This document shows positions 5,185 through 5,295 of a stretch of 5,295 nucleotides of DNA, one piece after another (positions within the stretch are counted from its first letter, which is position 1; every line of letters begins with the position of its first letter). Source of the stretch: Candidatus Aenigmatarchaeota archaeon (GTDB lineage: Archaea; EX4484-52; B79-G9); the NCBI GenBank assembly GCA_023139785.1, contig JAGLMX010000054.1:1-5295 (forward strand). The letters are read 5' to 3'. Under the pieces are notes generated by a model that saw nothing but the letters and a program-made list of their open reading frames with translations, was not told where the DNA came from and ran no database searches. A program made the position numbers and the translations under genes.

Positions 5185-5295
5185 TTAGAAGTCTCCGAGA
5201 TTTCTTTGCAAGCGTTTGGCAGGGGCTTTTGCCTCTGCCACTTCGTTTTCATCAAATAAAGGCACACCGTATTCGCCGTCATATCCTGCGCGAAC
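5185..5295 (-). CDS. C-terminus of a possible EndoQ/PHP-type DNA repair nuclease (partial)
   Basis: The minus strand is open from the right edge to a TAA (5187-5185), giving 36 residues. They start with VRAGYDGEYGVPLF, like the GYDGxYG motif that I associate with the end of EndoQ-like PHP-family proteins, endonucleases that cut beside deaminated bases. After a charged Ala/Lys linker the protein ends QRNLGDF (5208-5188). This fits the C-terminal PCNA-interaction box (QxxLxxF, without the usual second aromatic). A PCNA-binding tail is expected of a replication-linked repair enzyme and is known for archaeal EndoQ. The body of the protein lies outside, so another PCNA partner is possible. Stops of this gene and the envelope operon are 8 bp apart. 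Confidence 0.55.
   Translation of the reverse strand, partial: VRAGYDGEYGVPLFDENEVAEAKAPAKRLQRNLGDF
5217..5240 (+). terminator. Strong hairpin after the envelope operon, inside the opposing gene
   Basis: TGGCAGGGGC (5217-5226) pairs with GCCTCTGCCA (5231-5240): ten pairs including one G-T, around a TTTT loop, followed by CTTCGTTTTC. It starts 41 bases past the plus-strand stop, so it could end or stabilise the operon mRNA. On the other strand these bases encode the Ala/Lys/Pro-rich linker of the opposing protein, whose codons alone could produce the symmetry. Confidence 0.4.

Overview
The window reads as archaeal chromosome. Several upstream regions carry TATA boxes about 25 bp before the likely transcription start, two genes appear to be leaderless or nearly so, and other starts use GGTGA- or GGAGG-type ribosome binding sites. 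The gene content agrees: an Lrp/AsnC-like regulator, an ADP-forming acyl-CoA synthetase beta subunit, a Gly-Gly-ended ubiquitin-like/sulfur-carrier protein, and surface proteins made of Ig-like domains with a single C-terminal membrane helix. The lineage (euryarchaeal or DPANN-like) cannot be fixed from this sequence. I saw no insertion sequence, phage gene, CRISPR array, tRNA or rRNA.

Layout. Bases 1-54 are probably the last codons of a plus-strand gene cut by the window edge. Bases 55-346 have no convincing gene. The left part (about 55-197) is close to 48% GC and can form several stems; it lies downstream of a good minus-strand BRE/TATA and is a candidate structured RNA or long leader. The right part (about 198-310) is AT-rich and holds divergent promoters plus repeated TGCAT motifs on helical phase. 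The plus-strand Lrp-like regulator follows (347-847). A short intergenic stretch with two inverted repeats separates it from the convergent acdB-like gene (949-1593, minus). acdB is divergent from a 66-residue beta-grasp protein (1639-1839, plus). Two consecutive plus-strand genes (1894-3591 and 3611-5176), 19 bp apart, form an envelope-protein operon. The right edge holds the C-terminus of a minus-strand gene (5185-5295), possibly an EndoQ/PHP-type DNA repair nuclease, ending in a PCNA-interaction-like motif.

How the genes fit together. The two envelope proteins are the main feature: each has a Sec-type signal peptide, about four extracellular beta-sandwich domains, one C-terminal membrane helix and a positively charged cytoplasmic tail. 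They were probably made together and may work as a pair at the cell surface. The second has a regular cysteine pattern bracketing its first three repeats, a cysteine-free but sequon-rich fourth repeat, and an AT-hook-like cytoplasmic tail. The other genes look like independent transcription units (energy metabolism, sulfur transfer or protein modification, DNA repair). The regulator may control its own promoter through the TGCAT sites. No known defence or mobile system is visible; the most original material is the envelope pair and the region upstream of the regulator.
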